Of a stretch of DNA of 64,000 nt, positions 11,564 through 22,402 are shown in pieces; the first letter of the stretch is position 1; the number at the start of each line of letters is the position of its first letter. The DNA is taken from contig JAFEMH010000753.1 in assembly GCA_022495995.1 (NCBI GenBank), positions 353,001 through 417,000 of the forward strand, written 5' to 3'. Under the pieces are notes generated by a model that saw only the letters and a program-made list of their open reading frames with translations, was not told the origin of the DNA and did no database searches. The DNA is from Adenophora triphylla var. japonica. Taxonomy: Eukaryota; Streptophyta; Magnoliopsida; Asterales; Campanulaceae. Made by a program: the position numbers and the translations under genes.

Positions 11564-11968
11564 CTAGCACAAGGTGCAAGATGGAGGCGGGTGTGGAAGC
11601 AGCATAACACTGGTACTATAGCCACAAGGAGGAGGAGGAGGAGGAGGAGGAACATCGATATAAGAATCTTGTGGTGTAGATTTTGGTTGCAGCCTAACTT
11701 GAGTGGATGGGGATGGAGGTACATTTTGACGACCAGTATTTTTATTGGACAAAGGAGGAGTCGGAATTGGTATCGTTGGCCTAATTCTTCCAGTGATTGT
11801 TCCCCGTTGTGGGTCTTCAAAGAGCTTCACGTTATGATCGGACAATTCCCAAAACTGTTCACGACTCGAAACTCGAGCAATAAGTCGTGCTTCAGCTACT
11901 AAACTAGAAGCACAAAGCAAAAGCAGAAGAAAGTGCATACTGAAGGAAAAAGAAGAAATTGTAGTCAT
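11564..11968 (-). CDS. Small secreted proline-rich protein (134 aa), unidentified
   Basis: The ORF begins MTTISSFSFSMHFLLLLLC. A strong signal peptide (hydrophobic LLLLLCASSLVAEA) is followed by a mature part of about 105 aa with Pro-rich spacers (PTIPIPTPPL, a run of eight prolines) and a C-terminus with three Cys (CGYST... SCTLC). A second Met at residue 11 could be the real start and still leaves a full signal peptide. TATATATTTGC lies about 80 bp upstream (12,046-12,055, minus strand), and a cluster of W-box cores lies further upstream. It sits between the PPR pseudogene and the intact PPR gene on the same strand. I recognise no family. It could be a cell-wall protein or a peptide precursor. 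Secretion is a firm reading; any function is a guess. Confidence 0.65.
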   Translation of the reverse strand: MTTISSFSFSMHFLLLLLCASSLVAEARLIARVSSREQFWELSDHNVKLFEDPQRGTITGRIRPTIPIPTPPLSNKNTGRQNVPPSPSTQVRLQPKSTPQDSYIDVPPPPPPPPCGYSTSVMLLPHPPPSCTLC

Positions 11969-12105
11969 TTGAACTTGGCTAATAGATGTCTTATGTGAAG
12001 AATTAATTTTTGCTTACAAGTAAAGAAATAAGGTTTCAGCTCGCAAATATATAGTGATGCTTATGTGCTCTGAATCGAATTCTATGTTGCATCCATATCT
12101 AAGCG

Positions 12106-12192
12106 TTGACTAAGTGGTAAAGTCAACAGTTGGAAATTGGTAGTCAAAAGTTTTATGCGTTAGTGGTGTAAAGAGTTAGGCACAGAGTTGAC
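12106..12192. promoter_or_regulatory. W-box cluster upstream of the secreted proline-rich gene
   Basis: Four TTGAC cores fall within 90 bp: TTGACT at 12106-12111, AGTCAA at 12121-12126 and 12142-12147 (minus strand), and TTGACA at 12188-12193. This is 140-225 bp upstream of the start codon at 11968. TTGACC/T is the established WRKY-binding core. The density suggests stress or defence control, but that is inference. Confidence 0.5.
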
Positions 12193-12605
12193 AAATAATG
12201 TAAGAAAACAATCAAAATATAAAACTAGCGGCAACTGCTCCCTACAGCACTTTCTGAAAGAATAATGTTTAAGCTACTTAACAGAGTGGGCAAATCCCTT
12301 TCGGTTAAAGGTTGGTAAGAAGATTTTGAAATCCTGAATTCATATAAAATGTTGGGTTAAAAATACGGTTTTAAGCTAACCATTCATGGTTACCTTTGAC
12401 AAAAGGAAGAATCCGGTTCTGCTCAACTGAATAGTGATTTTCAATGTTGTCGCCTGGGGAATATCCAGCTCAAAATGGTTGTTCAAACAAATATTCTTGC
12501 AACTTTAAGCACCAGATTCGATCCAAACCAGAAAAATATAACATGCCCATTCTTTCTTGATTCTTGCAACCCTTTCTGCAGATCCCCACTTCAAAATTTA
12601 CCCTT

Positions 12606-14494
12606 TTACCCCCAACTAAACTCCCTACTCTCACCATTATAGTCTATCACACTCTTACCACCATCCTTCTTCACATTTCTTGCCCTCATGAGTTCTCGTA
12701 TCCTCGTTACACCCTCCCACATTCCAGCATCAGCATAAACATTTGACATAAGAACATAAACCCCACTATCATCACCTTCAAGCTCAACAAGTCTCTCCAC
12801 AACAAATTCAGCAAGACCCACTTCCCTATGCGTTCTACACGCCAATAAAAGTGACCCCCACAGCTCGGTATTTTGCTTCATTGACATAGATTCTATAACC
12901 GCTCGTGCTTTCTCCAGTTTTCCAGCCCGACCAAGAAGGTCTATCAAGCAACCATAGTGCTCAACCTTAGGTTCAACCCCATTAGCTCTCATTCGATAAA
13001 AGATATCAAGACCTTCTGTAACAAAACCCCCATGGCTGCACGCAGTAAGAACACTGACAAATACCAAATCGTCCATTTTAATACCTTCCCTCTCCATTTG
13101 AATAAAACACTTCAGAGCTGCCTCCCCAAAACCATTCATACCAAGTCCAGCAATCATGACATTCCACATTACAACGTTTCTTTGTGAATTACTATGAAAG
13201 ACTTGAGAAGCCTCATCAGTGCTTCCACATTTCATGTACATGTCCACAAGAGCCGTCTGAATCACAAGATCCAATGGGATTTTGTTCTTATTCATGTAAA
13301 TGTGAATCCATCTTCCTTGATTGAGTGCACCCAATTGTGAACAAGCTGATAATGCACCAACCATGGATATATGATCAGGTTTCACTCTTAGGAAAAGCAT
13401 CTGCCTGAAGAGGCTCAAAGCTTTCTTAGGATGTCCATGTCGAGCATATCCTTCTATCATAATGCTCCAAGAAATCACATTTTTCTTGTCCATTGCATCA
13501 AATAACTGACGGGCTGCCAACAAATCTCCAGATTTTGAGTATGAATCAATCATGGAATTCCATGCAACCAAATCTTTTACCTGCATACTGTCGAAAAGCA
13601 AACGGGCACGAACAACATCACCTATTTTCTGAAAACCACACGAGTAATAGAGTAAAGTGTTAATACAAATCAAACAAAATGTCTATGTTAAAACATTAAT
13701 AAATTTCACTAAAGCAAGTGATGTGATAATGATCCAATGTTCATCTACGCTGTAAGTAGATTTTTTTTTGAATTATTTTATTTATTTTGAATATACTATA
13801 TATGATCAATTTTCCCAATCTGATTGCAGACCTTTCCATACCCGTCAATCATAATAGACCAAGAAGCCACGTCTCTGTCAGGCATTTCATCGAACACCGT
13901 CTGCGCTTCCACCATCTGCCCACACTTGACATACCCACCCAAAATCAAATTCCATGACACCATATCTCTCCCGCCAAATCCATCAAACAAACCCCAACAA
14001 GAACCCATTTCGCCATACTTGCAATACATCCCAATCAACCCATTTCTCACAAACAAATCCCACTCAAACCCAACCTTCACAACCTCGCCATGAACTTGCA
14101 TACCTTCCCACACCCCACCCATCATTCCACACCCCTTCAACACAAACGGGTATGTATAATTATCTCCCGGAACCCCTTTTCTTCGCATTTCGATATAAAC
14201 ATCGAAAGCTTTTTGTGGGTTTGAGCTTAATCTGTATCCTTTCACCATTGTGTTCCACATGAATGTATTGGGTTCTTGAATGTGAATGAATATGAGGTTC
14301 GCATACTTGATGTTCTGGCATTTTGATGAGACGATTGAATCGAGTAATTTTGAGGCGATGAATGGGTCGGAGATGATGTTTGTGGTGATTAATTGGGCGT
14401 GAATTTGAAGGATTTTGGATGTGGGTTTGGGGGTTTGGAGGAGGGAGAAGAGTTGGTGCTGTAGTGGGTAGAATTTACAGAGAGGATTTGCCAT
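12606..14494 (-). CDS. PLS-class pentatricopeptide repeat protein, two exons
   Basis: RNA-binding PPR protein, expected in mitochondria or plastids. Exon 1 is 14494-13832 (221 codons) and exon 2 is 13628-12606, with a 203-bp intron. The splice leaves frame as GYGK/KIGDVV, giving about 561 aa. It begins MANPLCKFYPLQHQLFSLLQ with the ILQIHAQLI motif typical of PLS proteins. Repeats of about 31-36 residues follow (NTFMWNTMVKGY, DLFVRNGLIGMY, DMVSWNLILGGY, DVASWSIMIDGY, DLVAWNSMIDSY, NVISWSIMIEGY, NVVMWNVMIAGL). The C-terminal part (VEHYGCLIDLLGRAGKLEKA... WGSLLLACRTH... YVLMSNVYADAGMWEGVTRIRELM) is the E/E+ region. There is no DYW domain. A bare E-type ending often serves in C-to-U editing with partner DYW proteins; which site is unknown. 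A decayed duplicate lies at 10.4-11.4 kb. Confidence 0.93.
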
Positions 14495-14744
14495 GGTAAC
14501 GATAACATGGGTTGATTAGGTTTCGACACTGAAAAACGCTTGAAATGTCAATACACTTGTAAGTGATGCATCAATCATAATCAAACCCCCACGTTTGTCG
14601 AGATGTTTCAATTTATTATCGAATTTGAATTTGTAATAAGTTGGTCATTGAGTTTGTTTTTTTGTTGCAATTAGGTGTAATTTTGGATGAACTATTAAAA
14701 ATTTAACAAAAAGCATAACATGTGTCTTGCACGTGAGTTACTTA

Positions 14745-17357
14745 GACCAAGTCCAATAACTCAACCATCAAAAAACATTCAACTACTATAATATTACAAC
14801 ACCTCATCTTCTCTCTCCATCCACTTAATCATTCAACTACTTTCTCAACTACACCCCCACAATAAGCTAGGTTAGTTTAAAATTCAACTCCTCCCAACTC
14901 ATCATTCTATACCCCACCACTTTTTATTTTATTTACAATAATTAATTTTATAATTAAAAAAATAATAATAATAATTTATTATTAAAAAATAAATTATTAA
15001 TATTTTTATTTATAAATTCGAATTTTTTTTTAATTTTTTTAATTCGAGATTTTATTTAATTTTTTTAATTCGAGTTTTTTTTTTTAATTCACACTTAATT
15101 AATTTTTTTCGAAGCAATTAAATAAATACGAGAATATTTTAATTTTAATAAAAATAAGAAAAGTTACAATAAACTTAGCTCGTTCCACAAACGATGAAAA
15201 AAAAAAGCATACGATACATAGACTCGACTCACGGTACAATAAAATTTAAAAATCACTGATTTGCGAACTTTGCCCATATGTGTTTGACTAGATCGTTCTG
15301 CAATTGTTTATGAGCCCTTTGATCACGCAAATCCGATCTAGTACGTACATGATTTTCAAACGCTGGTAATACCTCAGTTGAGAATGGTTGTTGTGTACTA
15401 GACCCACTTGCCTCGGACTGATCCTGAAAGTGAAGCCAATTTTGCGAATACGTATCATGTTCATCCTCAACGATCATATTATGTAATATAATACATGCTC
15501 TCATGATCATAGCCAAGTCCTCTATCTGCCACATTCGAGCTGGATCTCGAATGATTTTAAATCGAGCTTGGAGCACTCCAAATGCCCGTTCTATATCCTT
15601 CCGATATGCCTCCTGGTATTTTGCAAATAACTTGTCTTCTTCACTTTGAGGAAGTTTAACGGATTTGACGAAGGTCGGATAAGAGGGGTAGATATCGTCA
15701 GCAAGATAATATGTCATATTATACTGACGTTCATTCACAAAGAAATTGACTCGTGGAGTATTTCCTGCTTCAAGATCATCGAAAATCGCGATCGGTCCGT
15801 AACATTTATATCGTTTAATGTTCCTGACATCCAAAAAGGCATGCCAGATCCATAAATCATGACTTGCAACGGCTTCAAGAATAACCGTAGTGGTTCCCTT
15901 ATCACCTCTAGTAAATTGACCTTCCCAACCAGTAGGACAATTTTTCCACTCCCAGTGCATGCAATCAATACTCCCGATCATCCCTGGGAACCCCCTCTTC
16001 TCACTGACCTCAAGTATTCTTTGCAGGTCAGCTTCGTTTGGGGCTCTCAAGTACTCTTGCTCGTACAATTGAATGACCCCCTTGCAGAATCTCCGTAATG
16101 CCTCAAACGCTGTAGTTTTCCCTATTTTAATGTATTCATCAATAGAATCAGCGGACATACCATATGCTAACAGTCGCATGGCTGCGATACATTTTGCTAA
16201 TGGAGATAAGCCTTCTCTGCCGGAACAATCGGATCGTTGTGTGAAGTACTTGTCATGGCTTGAAAGATCCTCGACGATGCGAAGGAATACATGTTTCTGC
16301 ATCCTATATCGACGTCGAAAATAATCTTTATACAGAGCATTTTCAGAAAAGTAGTCATCAATCAGGCTCTTATTGTGCAAAGCGTGATCTCTTTTCAAAT
16401 TTTTTCGAGTTTTTTTCGGAATTTTATCATCAAAAAACTCGTTCATGATAAAACTCTCCTCAATTTCAAGTTGCCTTTTGTAGGCTTCGACATCGAAAGG
16501 AATAAATCCAGATGAATCCATTAATGTAGAAGGAAGGAAAGGAGAGAGTGTTTTATGTAGGAAGAAGGAAAGAAGAATGTGTTTGGTGTAGGAAGAATGA
16601 AAGAAGAGAGTGCTGTTTATTAGAAAATGAGTTAGGTAAAATGAGTTAGGTAAAATGAGTGGTCGTGGTTGACGAAAATGAGTTAGGTAAAATGAGTGGT
16701 CGTGGTTGACGGATTTGAAGCTTCAATTCAATAGAGTTGACGAATTTGAATTACATAGATTTAATTAAAAAGGTACCAGTACATAAAGAGAATCTTGAAA
16801 GTAGTACATCAGTGCAGAAAATTGACATAAAGCAACCTACACACATTAATTGACATAAGGATTATTGGGATTGTTGGGATCCATTTAGAAAATAAGATTG
16901 GTAATGTTGAGAGAAAAGAGAGATTTTTTTTTTGGTGTACAAAATATATGAAAGTTATGTCATTTTATAGAGAAAAAATTTTCCAGAATTTTGGTAAAAA
17001 AATAAATAAATTATTTCTGTCAAATAATTGAGCTCAAAAAACGGAGTAGAAAGATAAAATCAAAATTCTCCAGCAACCAATCACAGCTTGACACATGGCA
17101 TATCCGGATTTTTCAAAAAAAAAAAAAAAAAAAAAGAGGCAACGACGCGCCTCGGGCGGTGCAGATGCCACGCGCCCGAGGCGGTCCAATAACCAGCCGA
17201 CGCGTGTCCAAGGCGGGACCCCCCTCCATTTCTTCAACCGGGTTGAAGGATTTAATCCCACCCAACTCAACTACCCCCCTTCAACACCCTTATTAAACAC
17301 ATTCAACCAATTAACTCCCCCTCAACTACCTATTCAACACCCTTATTGGACTTGGCC
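14745..17357 (-). mobile_element. PIF/Harbinger DNA transposon, complete ends
   Basis: The ends are GACCAAGTCCAATAA at 14745 and TTATTGGACTTGGCC ending at 17357, a 15-bp TIR with one mismatch. TTA target duplications lie at 14742-14744 and 17358-17360, the established Harbinger target. Length is 2613 bp. It holds a transposase gene on the minus strand. The Myb-like second protein that PIF/Harbinger elements normally need was not found, so self-mobilisation is doubtful. A GC-rich patch near 17,140-17,230 is shared in style with the MITE at 63.2 kb. Confidence 0.92.
15253..16521 (-). CDS. PIF/Harbinger DDE transposase (HARBI1-like), 422 aa, locally frameshifted
   Basis: Endonuclease/transposase of the PIF/Harbinger superfamily. 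The catalytic triad is visible as D186 in IGSIDCMHWEW, D275 in YYLADDIYPSYP and E311 in ERAFGVLQARF, giving a DD35E spacing. The N-terminal third (YFRRRYRMQKHVFLRIVEDL) is the usual DNA-binding helical region. Between residues about 229 and 247 the expected family sequence (GTLNDINVTDRS) is encoded in another frame at about 15,783-15,830. Two compensating indels therefore replace it with DVRNIKRYKCYGPIA while keeping the ORF open. The triad survives but this conserved segment is lost, so activity is unlikely. The start codon at 16521 gives a normal family length. Confidence 0.9.
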   Translation of the reverse strand: MDSSGFIPFDVEAYKRQLEIEESFIMNEFFDDKIPKKTRKNLKRDHALHNKSLIDDYFSENALYKDYFRRRYRMQKHVFLRIVEDLSSHDKYFTQRSDCSGREGLSPLAKCIAAMRLLAYGMSADSIDEYIKIGKTTAFEALRRFCKGVIQLYEQEYLRAPNEADLQRILEVSEKRGFPGMIGSIDCMHWEWKNCPTGWEGQFTRGDKGTTTVILEAVASHDLWIWHAFLDVRNIKRYKCYGPIAIFDDLEAGNTPRVNFFVNERQYNMTYYLADDIYPSYPTFVKSVKLPQSEEDKLFAKYQEAYRKDIERAFGVLQARFKIIRDPARMWQIEDLAMIMRACIILHNMIVEDEHDTYSQNWLHFQDQSEASGSSTQQPFSTEVLPAFENHVRTRSDLRDQRAHKQLQNDLVKHIWAKFANQ

Positions 17358-17455
17358 TTAAGGGCTATTTTGGTCTTTTTCATCGAATTTGATCCCCTTA
17401 ATAACTTTAAGGGGGTTAGTTGACATTTTCTAAAAATGAGGGAAATGTTTATATA

Positions 17456-17734
17456 CTATCTCCGTCCCGTTTATAGGTTTACCATTTTAAGCATGGTCAC
17501 GCAAATTAAAAAAAAAAGTTAGTGGAGAAAGTTTTGTGAGTATAAAAGTAAAATAGGAGAGAGAATGAGTGGAGAGAATAGTAAAGTTGATTGCTGTTGT
17601 GAGTATAAAAGTGAAGTAGGAGAGAGAATTAGTTGGTGAAATAGTAAAGATTCTTTGCCATTTTAGAAAAGGTGAAGCTTTTAACGAGACACTCGTTTTG
17701 AAAAAAGGTGAAGCTTCCAATAGGACGAAAGGAG
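17456..17734. mobile_element. Stowaway MITE (degenerate termini)
   Basis: CTATCTCCGTCCCGTTTATA at 17456 and the inverse ending TAGGACGAAAGGAG at 17734 are flanked by TA. The interior carries the AGGAGAGAGAATGAGTGG motif twice. Confidence 0.75.
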
Positions 17735-18334
17735 TATATATATAAAAAAAACCCTCTCTCCATCATCTTCCTCAAACCCTAACAAGCACACCACCACCTC
17801 TCTTCCCCACCCACCATGCAACCACCGTCTCTGAAACATGCAACCACCATCCCATCACCACCACAAACCACCACACCCAATCAACAATCCACCATTTTAA
17901 ACTCACCATTCATTCACGACATCAATACATCAACAACGAAATCCCAAAATTGAGGTTTTCAGATTTGGGCAGCAACAACAAAATTGGATTTGGATAGAGA
18001 TGAAGCTTCCCGTTTCATGGTGAGACATGAATTTCCGGATCTGGGTTTTAATTTTGAAGATCGATCTGACATTTTTCTTAAGCCCTTTTCTTTGTTTAAA
18101 ATTTTTGAATTATTTTGTTTGAATTTTATTTATTTTTAAAAGTATAAATCTGCCTCTTTTTTTGGAATATAAGTTTTAAAAGTGAATCTTTTTGACTTGA
18201 TTGTTTGAATCCACCATTGTTTGTTGTAATTTTGGTGGCAGATATAGTGAAAGAGGTTGGGGTTGGTAGGTGATGTAGGAAGGATTATTGCCGTGGAAAT
18301 TGGAAAGGGGTAGAATGCTTTTTTATTTTTTTGG
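17735..18334. other. Non-coding stretch
   Basis: CT-rich then CA-rich sequence (for example CCAACCACCATCCCATCACC-like runs near 17,820-17,880) resembles a plant 5' leader, but no supported coding exon follows. I see no gene. Confidence 0.4.
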
Positions 18335-19270
18335 CAATCGATCAACTAGGGTGCCGTACTTTTCTTTATTTTATCAAATAGGGTAATGTATTAACTAGTT
18401 ATTGACTTAGATATCGTACTTTTAAAATAAATTTCAAATAAGGTATTGGATCAAAATTTTAACTAACGTCATTAAAAAATCTAACGGACTTTGTCAACCT
18501 CGTTTGATAACTACCCCACCCACCCCAATTTTTTTTTTTAAATCATTTTTTGTAACTGCCCCACCCACCTGCCCACCCCCTGTCTACCACACCCTATCCA
18601 CCCCCCACCCCAAAAAAAAAAAATTTTTAATCATTTTTTTGTAACTACCCCACCCACTCCCAAAAAATTTTTTTAATCATTTTTTGTAACTACCCCACCC
18701 ACTCCCCCACCCCAATTTTTTTTTTAAATGTTAAATTTTTTTTTTCGGGGTGGGGGGTGGGGTGGGTAGGTGGGACAGTTACAAAAAATGATTAATTTTT
18801 TTTTTGGGGTGGGGTGGGGTAGGTAGGGGGTGGGTGGGTTAGTTACAAAAAATGATTAATTTTTTTTTTTGGGGGGGGGGGTGGGTTGATGGGGTGGGGT
18901 GGGGTGGGTGGGGTAGTTGCAAAAAATGATTAATTTTTTTTTTTTTTGGGTGGGGGGGTGGGTGGGTGGGGTGGGGTAGGCAGGGGGTGGGCAGGTGGGT
19001 GGGTGGGATAGTTACAAAAAATGATTAAAAAAAATTTTTTTTTTTGGGTGGGGGGGTGGGTGGGGTGGGCAGGTGGGTGGGTGGGGTAGTTATCAAACGA
19101 GGTTGACAAAGTCCGTTAGGTTTTTTAACGACGTTAGTTAAAAATTTGGTCTAATACCTTATTTGAAATTAATTTTGAAAGTACGATACCTAAGTCAGTA
19201 ACTAGTTAGTACGTTACCTTTTGCTAAAATGAAGGTTAAGTACGTTACCCTAGTTGGTAATTATTCCTTT
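18335..19270. mobile_element. Long fold-back element with G/C-rich tandem core
   Basis: Arms of about 200 bp are inverted copies. Left (about 18335-18530) contains AACTAGGGTGCCGTACTTTT and GACTTTGTCAACCTCGTTTGATAACTACC. Right (about 19085-19265) contains the reverse complements GTTATCAAACGAGGTTGAC and ACGTTACCCTAGTT. The core is C-rich on the left and G-rich on the right. It has several copies of a unit made of GGGTGGGTGGGG, TAGTTACAAAAAATGATTAA and a T-tract. The whole sequence could fold as one hairpin, and the G-runs could form G-quadruplexes. Superfamily is not assigned; long TIRs suggest a MULE-type MITE. Confidence 0.8.
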
Positions 19271-19557
19271 TATTTTTTTGCAATTTAATTCATTATTAGT
19301 CATTTTTATTTTGAATAATTAAAATGGAATGTTGGTGAAATTAGTTGTTGATTTTTGAATGGCGGGTGGTAGGTGGTGGCTGGTGGCGTAGTGGTGGTGT
19401 GGTGTGGTGTGGTGGGAGCGGCAACATGGTGGTGGACTTTGGTGGTGGTTATGGTGGAGAGAGTAATTGTCAACTACAATTAATTTAATTAGCTGAGTTA
19501 ATTGTATTTTTTAATGTTTATTGGATGGAGGGATTAAAGTAAAACAATATTTAACTT

Positions 19558-19558
19558 A

Positions 19559-19582
<24 letters not shown>
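19558..19582. repeat. (TA)n microsatellite
   Basis: An uninterrupted AT run of about 12 units. Confidence 0.9.
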
Positions 19583-19590
<8 letters not shown>

Positions 19591-19680
19591 TATAAATAAT
19601 TATTAAAAAAAGTTTACTTCAAATTTTAGAATATAAAAATAGAAAATTATTATTTAAATGTGAGTAATATTTATATTTTG

Positions 19681-19930
19681 GACAAATTGCAATATGGTAA
19701 CCTCTATTTGACTCACTTCTGCCAAGCTCCAGCGAAATGGCAAAAATACCCCCTTAAATGTCACGTGCAAGGCACATATTTCATGTTTCGTTAGGTTTTT
19801 AACTGTGCATCCAAAAATATACATAATTGCAACAAAATGACAAACTCAATAACCAATTTGTTACAAATGCAAATTCGATAACCAATTGAAACATCTCGAC
19901 AAACTCAGGTAACTAAAATGCAATTTGCCC
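19681..19930. repeat. Interspersed 250-bp repeat with GGACAAATTGCAAT ends
   Basis: It begins GGACAAATTGCAATATGG and ends GCAATTTGCCC, a short imperfect inverted terminus. It matches the split copy around the Harbinger element in inverse orientation (GCACGTG... and GAAACATCTCGACAAAC blocks). It is non-coding and probably a MITE family. Confidence 0.65.
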
Positions 19931-20059
19931 TTTTTTAAATAAACATAGGCTGATATGTGGGCCCGCCCACTAAACACTTTTTTATTTTCTGGAGGAGGCC
20001 CACTAAACACTTTATCCCTTGGATTTAGTATTGCTCTAACTATAACTAGACGTGTCCAA

Positions 20060-20285
20060 AATCTAATCGGAATCGGCTAACCGACGGTTTTTAACCGGTC
20101 AACTAACCGGTCAAACCCGTTAACCGGGTTAACCGTAACCGAATTAACCGAAATTGGCGGTTAACCGGTTCGGTTAAGGTTAATGATTTTTCAAACCGGC
20201 TAACCGGCGGTTATAACCGGCGGTTATTTAAAAGGTTATAACCGTTTAAATAATCGGCGGTTATAACCGGATTAACCGGCCAAAT
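20060..20285. repeat. hAT-1 left subterminal AACCGG repeats
   Basis: At least ten copies of AACCGG/CCGGTT or close variants crowd into 225 bp, mixed with GGCGGTTATAACC. Such arrays are known transposase-binding sites in hAT elements. The counterpart array is at 51815-51955. Between this array and hAT-2 lies a short AAGTCCC tandem (about 20,347-20,370). Confidence 0.8.
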
Positions 20286-20914
20286 TCAAATTTAAATTAA
20301 TACTCCCCAACGGCTACTCCCCCTCCCAACGGCTAGTACTCCCTCCCAAGTCCCAAGTCCCAAGTCCCAACGGCTACTTCCAGACCACCAGACCAGGTTG
20401 ACCCCATTCAAAGTCAAACTAGCCGTTAGTTTTTTAACCAAATTTTGATTTAGTTAAAAAAAAATCTTTTTCTTGAAAAAATTCAACCCTATAAATTAGG
20501 GGTGGAAGCGGTTCGGCTCAAACCTCGGTTTGGAGTCAAACCGAGCCAAACCGTGTGGTTTGGTTTGGTTTTTAGACATAAGTGGTTTAGCTCGATTTGA
20601 GAAATTAACAAACCATGTGGTTCAGCTCAGCTTGAGGTTTGGCTCTCCGGACCGCGGTTTGAAACCGTGAAGCCGAACCATTAAGCCGAACCGTCAAACC
20701 GAGCCATGAGCCGAACCGTCAAACCGCGATCCTGACCGTCCCCTTCAAATTCTTAGTTGATCTCAGCCTTTGATATTCCCAAATCCTCTCTCTCTTCCCG
20801 TTTTCTCTCTCTTCCCATTTCTCCGTCGTCTTCGTCTCGTCGTCTCTGGTTTTTCTCTTCGATCAATCGACGCAGCTCTTTTCAATCGACGACGAGAATC
20901 AATCATGCTGCCTC

Positions 20915-22402
20915 TGTAGGGTTTCCGAGGGTCCATGCGCAGCGGAATAAGCAATAACTCGAAAAACCCCAAGCCCTAGAATCCGTTCTAGATGAATAAT
21001 TAAGAAAGATGAAATAGAAATACCAACCTTGAATGCTTTTGCCTTTGATAAACTTGACCCAACTCCAGATTGAACGACCTTGTTAATCCTTGATGAACGA
21101 ACGGGAATCACGAACCAAAGATCTTGACGAGCGAAGATCCTCTATGTGTATCCACGCGATGAACGAACCCTAGAACTCTTCTAGGAGGATTGCTAGATCC
21201 TATTGATTGAAACACCTTTCAATCAATGAAGAACAATGGATTTGGTAGTGTTGGATTCTCAATTCTCAAATGAAATCTCTCACTTTTTGTGTTTCTCTCA
21301 AGCCAAAATGTTCTAATGACGGCTAGGGCAACCAGGGGCAACTATTTATATGTTACAAATAAAAGCCCTTTGCGAAAACCCTAAAATTAGGTCATTTACA
21401 TATCGATCCGGGCTCGGGACGACTCGTCCCCAGTGGCACGAGTCGTCCCCTTAGGACCTTCCATCGATGCAGCGTCCCTCATAGGGCACGACTTGGCTTT
21501 GCTCACGGGACGAGTCGTCCCTTTGGGCACGACTCGTGCCCGAGCACGATTCGTCCCTCAGACACCCCATCGATCCCGCGTCCCTTCATAAGGCACGACT
21601 TGGTTCGATCGTAGGGACGAGTCGTCCCTGAGCACAGAAAACCCATTTTCTTCATTTTTGACAATTCGTTCGATGCGTGTGACCCCATAGGACCATACTA
21701 TGTTGGCAATGAGTCCGATCACATCGATCCTCATAAGACATGAACGGACTCTAGCAAGCCATCATGCCTACCCAAATAGTATAATATCAAGTTCGATTTT
21801 CCTACATAGAACATATCACAATCCCATTGTCACACGATGTTATATTGAACATGAGTCATGGTCCACGTCAACTCATATTGTTCAATGCTTTCTCGTTACC
21901 AAGTAAATTGATTAATCGAATGATATTAATCACATTAATTCATTCGGGCATGGCCATGCACTACATCAATCTTACTTACGAGTGGCCTAGCAAACATCTC
22001 TCTTTACGAGGGACAATTTCCATCTTGACTTATCATTCTTCCCAACAAGAATCATACCATGCCAATGATAGCCCTTATTGTCATCCGGTTAAAGACAACG
22101 TTAAACTATATCAAACATGATATTCATCGAGCGGAAGACGATGATAATCTCAGGTCAAAGGATATCAATGATATGACTATATGAGATTTAATTATGACAT
22201 ATGACCATGACATAAATCTCATAATGGGTCAAGTCCAGTACCTTGTTCTCTAACAAGTACCCATGAATCTAATGTGCATCTCCATGCATATAATCATCAC
22301 ATGATTATCCATTAGACTTCATACTAGTGCTTCATAAGTACTAGGGACACGATTATTATAACTAAACATGCAAACACATATAATAATCAAAGAAGCAATC
22401 TC
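20915..22402 (-). repeat. Copia left LTR (element 3' LTR), truncated
   Basis: It matches the right LTR from TGTAGGG up to GAAGCAATCTC at 22402. There the match stops and RNase H coding sequence begins. About 65 bp, including the LTR start and presumably the polypurine tract, are missing at this junction compared with the right copy (47,245-47,309). Confidence 0.9.
21405..21645. repeat. Palindrome array GGGACGAGTCGTCCC / GGGCACGACTCGTGCCC in Copia left LTR
   Basis: Several copies of ACGAGTCGT with GGG/CCC arms occur. GGGCACGACTCGTGCCC is perfect at 21525-21541. The counterpart in the right LTR is at 27530-27775 (perfect 17-mer at 27660-27676). This stretch differs far more between the two LTRs than the flanking LTR sequence does. 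Confidence 0.8.

Larger units (their letters stand above)
14593..17410. repeat. Copy of a 250-bp repeat family, split by the Harbinger element
   Basis: 14593-14741 (GTTTGTCGAGATGTTTCAAT... GCACGTGAGTTAC) and the sequence after 17361 match, in inverse orientation, the repeat at 19681-19930. The match resumes after the Harbinger element with AAGGG.. ATTTT..., so the Harbinger inserted into a pre-existing copy. Confidence 0.6.
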
